From: Bacillota bacterium
GTDB taxonomy: Bacteria > Bacillota > Clostridia > UBA1381
Length of the DNA stretch: 6,488 nucleotides
NCBI GenBank assembly: GCA_021203665.1
Contig: JAJQAT010000195.1
Span: 1 to 6,488 of the forward strand
Reading direction: 5' to 3'
Positions 5,582-6,488 of the stretch are shown piece by piece (positions within the stretch are counted from its first letter, which is position 1; every line of letters begins with the position of its first letter). Made by a program: the position numbers and the translations under genes. The notes beneath the pieces are model-generated. The model was not told the DNA's origin, did not search any database, and saw nothing but the letters and a program-made list of their open reading frames with translations.

Positions 5582-5626
5582 AAAAATAAAAAAAGACCTC
5601 ACAACCAATTACGATTATGAAGCCTT
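5582..5626 (-). terminator. Rho-independent terminator or attenuator upstream of the replication operon
   Basis: On the minus strand AAGGCTTCA (5618-5626) pairs with TGAGGTCTT (5593-5601) over nine positions, two of them G-U, with a 16-nt loop. Seven Ts (5588-5594, the first two shared with the stem) are followed by a further AT-rich run. It lies 21 bp after the possible 56-aa ORF and 111 bp before the CHC2 gene. It therefore ends a short transcript from the oriT region, or acts as an attenuator in the leader of the replication operon. Confidence 0.65.
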
Positions 5627-5647
5627 TAGGCGATATTCATTTTTTAA

Positions 5648-5818
5648 TTATAAGCGAGTTGCTATCCACACACCCGTAATGCCTACGGCGTGATATACCT
5701 TTTGTCCCCACGCGTCATTGATGATTTTCCGCGAATGCTCCAAATCAACAATACCGCTTAACACGCACAAAAACGGTCTGCACCAAATACGGCGGTACAG
5801 ACTGTTTCCGTGCTGCAT
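5648..5818 (-). CDS. Possible small ORF of 56 aa, unrecognised
   Basis: An ATG-initiated frame starting MQHGNSLYRRIWCRPF and ending GITGVWIATRL, followed 21 bp later by a U-tailed hairpin terminator. I recognise no family. In favour: a full frame in the direction of the other genes and a terminator placed as for a transcription unit. Against: the ribosome binding site is poor (TAAGG only 3 nt from ATG), the frame runs through two strong inverted repeats (5773-5805 and the nick-like site at 5688-5705), and its composition (three Trp, two Cys, several Arg) is that of a random frame. It more likely reflects structured non-coding DNA of the transfer region. Confidence 0.25.
   Translation of the reverse strand: MQHGNSLYRRIWCRPFLCVLSGIVDLEHSRKIINDAWGQKVYHAVGITGVWIATRL
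5676..5705 (+). repeat. Inverted near-copy of the oriT nick region
   Basis: GCGTGATATACCTTTTGT (5688-5705, plus strand) matches GTGTGTTATACCTTTTGT of the candidate oriT (minus strand, 5866-5883) at 16 of 18 positions. It is preceded by its own small hairpin CCGTA-ATGCC-TACGG (5674-5688), as nick sites of this family are preceded by an inverted repeat. The two copies face each other. Confidence 0.6.
5773..5805. repeat. Hairpin between the two nick-like sites
   Basis: ACGGTCTG-C-ACC (5773-5784) pairs with GGT-A-CAGACTGT (5794-5805) around a 9-nt loop, with one mismatch or wobble in each strand. On the minus strand it is followed by TTTTTG, so it might terminate a minus-strand transcript. It could equally be a single-stranded-DNA structure of the transfer region. 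Confidence 0.5.
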
Positions 5819-5865
5819 ACGCCTTAAACCGATTGAACCTCAATCTCTTTAAGCCGCCTGCGGTT

Positions 5866-5925
5866 ACAAAAGGTATAACACACTAGACTTTGCAGAGCAA
5901 AATCGTGCGCCATGGAAGGCTCTGC
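5866..5925 (-). other. oriT: Candidate oriT for the MobV relaxase
   Basis: The minus strand reads TAGTGTGTTATAC at 5873-5885, identical to the nick core of pMV158/pUB110-type plasmids, where MobM cuts TAGTGTG/TTA. The predicted cut here falls between 5879 and 5878. Upstream on the nicked strand is an inverted repeat GCAGAGC (5919-5925) and GCTCTGC (5892-5898) with a 20-nt loop, ending 6 bp before TAGTGTG, in the place where this family carries its recognition hairpin. The relaxase in this window has the matching MobM-type HNER and HxDExTPHMH motifs. A cut here would send the replication genes in first and the relaxase and integrase genes after them. Confidence 0.75.
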
Positions 5926-6043
5926 CCTCCTTTGGAAACCTCCTGCCAAGGGAACGCCGTCCCCTTTGGATACCTCTGCCAACAGGGTTACTGTTCGCGC
6001 CCTTTTGGATTACCCCCGAACCAAAGAGGTACGCACTCTTTGG
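5915..6043. repeat. Array of four CCAAAGRG-type hairpins
   Basis: CTTTGG-like boxes recur at about 5929, 5963, 6002 and 6037 (spacing 34-39 bp). Each is partnered with a CCAA(A)GGG-like box to form a hairpin: CCAAAGAG-n7-CTCTTTGG (6021-6043, perfect), CCAA-CA-GGG with CCC-TT-TTGG (5979-6008), CCAAGGG with CCCTTTGG (5946-5969), and a weaker GGAAGG with CCTCC (5915-5930). Linkers are similar (minus strand CAGAGGTAT, CAGGAGGTTT). No protein family is recognised in either frame. It looks like an array of intergenic palindromic repeats ending right beside the oriT. Confidence 0.7.
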
Positions 6044-6061
6044 AAACTCCTGTTTTTCTGC

Positions 6062-6077
6062 AATTCTATATAGAATT
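6062..6077. promoter_or_regulatory. 16-bp perfect palindrome
   Basis: AATTCTATATAGAATT is a perfect 16-bp palindrome between the terminator and the hairpin array. No well-spaced -35 box was found beside its TATA-like centre. It could be an operator for a dimeric regulator or a recombination site. Confidence 0.5.
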
Positions 6078-6089
6078 TCGGAAAACGCA

Positions 6090-6145
6090 AAAACCGACAC
6101 ACCTACGATTTTTGGAAATTGAAAAATCGCGGGTGTGTCGGTTTT
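6090..6145. terminator. Very strong, probably bidirectional terminator hairpin
   Basis: A 14-bp perfect outer stem, AAAACCGACACACC (6090-6103) with GGTGTGTCGGTTTT (6132-6145), is followed after a 2-nt internal loop by an 8-bp inner stem, CGATTTTT (6106-6113) with AAAAATCG (6122-6129), and an 8-nt loop. The stem ends in A/T runs on both sides, so either strand yields a hairpin followed by Us. It starts 14 bp past the stop codon of the 101-aa ORF, which it would terminate. Confidence 0.9.
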
Positions 6146-6159
6146 ATCGAACTCTCGAA

Positions 6160-6465
6160 TTATTCCTTATAATTGATGTCGTTTTCTGCATTTTCAATTC
6201 TGTTCTTATCGTATTGTTTTATTATATTTTGTATTTCATGCGGCATGATTTCATTGTTGTTGTAACTCTTTCTTATATTCTCTATAAGTTCTACAGGTCG
6301 TTTTGCTTTTAGCAATTCGTCAATTATTTTCTTGCGCTGTCCATGAAATTCAACCTTAACCGGAGGTGCTTCCGTATGTGCTTGTTTACAATTAATTATT
6401 TCTTTATTCTTTTCGATAAAACACAAAATTGCATTTATGTCTTGCTGTCCCTCTTCAAACAACAT
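6160..6465 (-). CDS. Hypothetical 101-aa protein, unrecognised
   Basis: A charged, mostly helical protein rich in Lys, Glu, Asn and Ile, starting MLFEEGQQDINAILCFIEKN and with a second segment KKIIDELLKAKRPVELIENI. I recognise no family. There is no signal peptide or membrane segment. The ATG at 6465 has AAAGG (6471-6475) 5 nt upstream, so it is a credible start. The frame also stays open to the window edge (IIALKDF before the Met), so the gene may be longer and cut by the window. It ends 14 bp before a strong terminator. Its base composition is markedly more AT-rich than the replication and mobilization genes, suggesting a different origin: element cargo or flanking DNA beyond the element. 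Confidence 0.65.
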   Translation of the reverse strand: MLFEEGQQDINAILCFIEKNKEIINCKQAHTEAPPVKVEFHGQRKKIIDELLKAKRPVELIENIRKSYNNNEIMPHEIQNIIKQYDKNRIENAENDINYKE

Positions 6466-6488
6466 GAAATCCTTTAACGCAATAATCT

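Noticed and set aside
5915..6043. CRISPR array
   Set aside because: The repeats are palindromic, degenerate, irregularly spaced (34-39 bp) and lack unique spacers; there are no cas genes.
5864..6100. 78-codon minus-strand frame across the hairpin array
   Set aside because: It translates the repeated hairpins and the oriT inverted repeat, has no ribosome binding site, and shows no protein family; structure explains the sequence better.
5890..6312. 140-codon plus-strand frame
   Set aside because: It runs through the hairpin array and the strong terminator and then antisense to the 101-aa ORF; no ribosome binding site.

Overview
The window reads as most of an integrative and mobilizable element (IME) of the kind found in gut Clostridia (Oscillospiraceae/Lachnospiraceae-like). 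This rests on the gene set, strong AAGGAGG-type ribosome binding sites, moderate GC content and Firmicutes-type protein sequences; no species can be named. All convincing genes lie on the minus strand, so the element reads from right to left. No rRNA, tRNA or CRISPR array was seen.

In transcription order: (1) an AT-rich stretch with an unrecognised 101-aa ORF (6160-6465), closed by a very strong hairpin terminator (6090-6145). (2) A gene-poor 670-bp region holding a 16-bp palindrome, an array of four hairpins, and a candidate oriT. The oriT contains TAGTGTGTTATAC on the minus strand (5873-5885), identical to the nick core of pMV158/pUB110-type plasmids, preceded by an inverted repeat. The region also holds an inverted near-copy of that site, a possible 56-aa ORF and a U-tailed terminator. 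(3) A replication module: three 11-bp iteron-like repeats (5546-5578), a CHC2 zinc-finger protein and a D5/P4-type SF3 helicase overlapping by ATGA. (4) A 240-bp repeat-rich gap (3266-3507), then a MobV/Pre relaxase and a small Xis-like (DUF6462-like) protein. (5) A sigma-70 promoter with an A-rich upstream element and an overlapping palindrome, driving a 57-aa ribbon-helix-helix protein and a Tn916-type tyrosine integrase. (6) A 480-bp tail with several direct-repeat families (possible integrase arm/att DNA), a terminator, and at the left edge a 15-bp tandem repeat coding for a proline-rich pentapeptide repeat like the linker of RepA/DUF6017 initiators.

Inferred logic: Int and the Xis-like protein move the element in and out of the chromosome, with the RHH protein probably controlling int. 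The MobV relaxase nicks oriT so that a helper conjugative element can transfer it. The CHC2 protein and SF3 helicase probably support replication of the excised or transferred form. The relaxase carries the MobM-type HNER and HxDExTPHMH motifs and the window contains a MobM-type nick core, so the two calls support each other.
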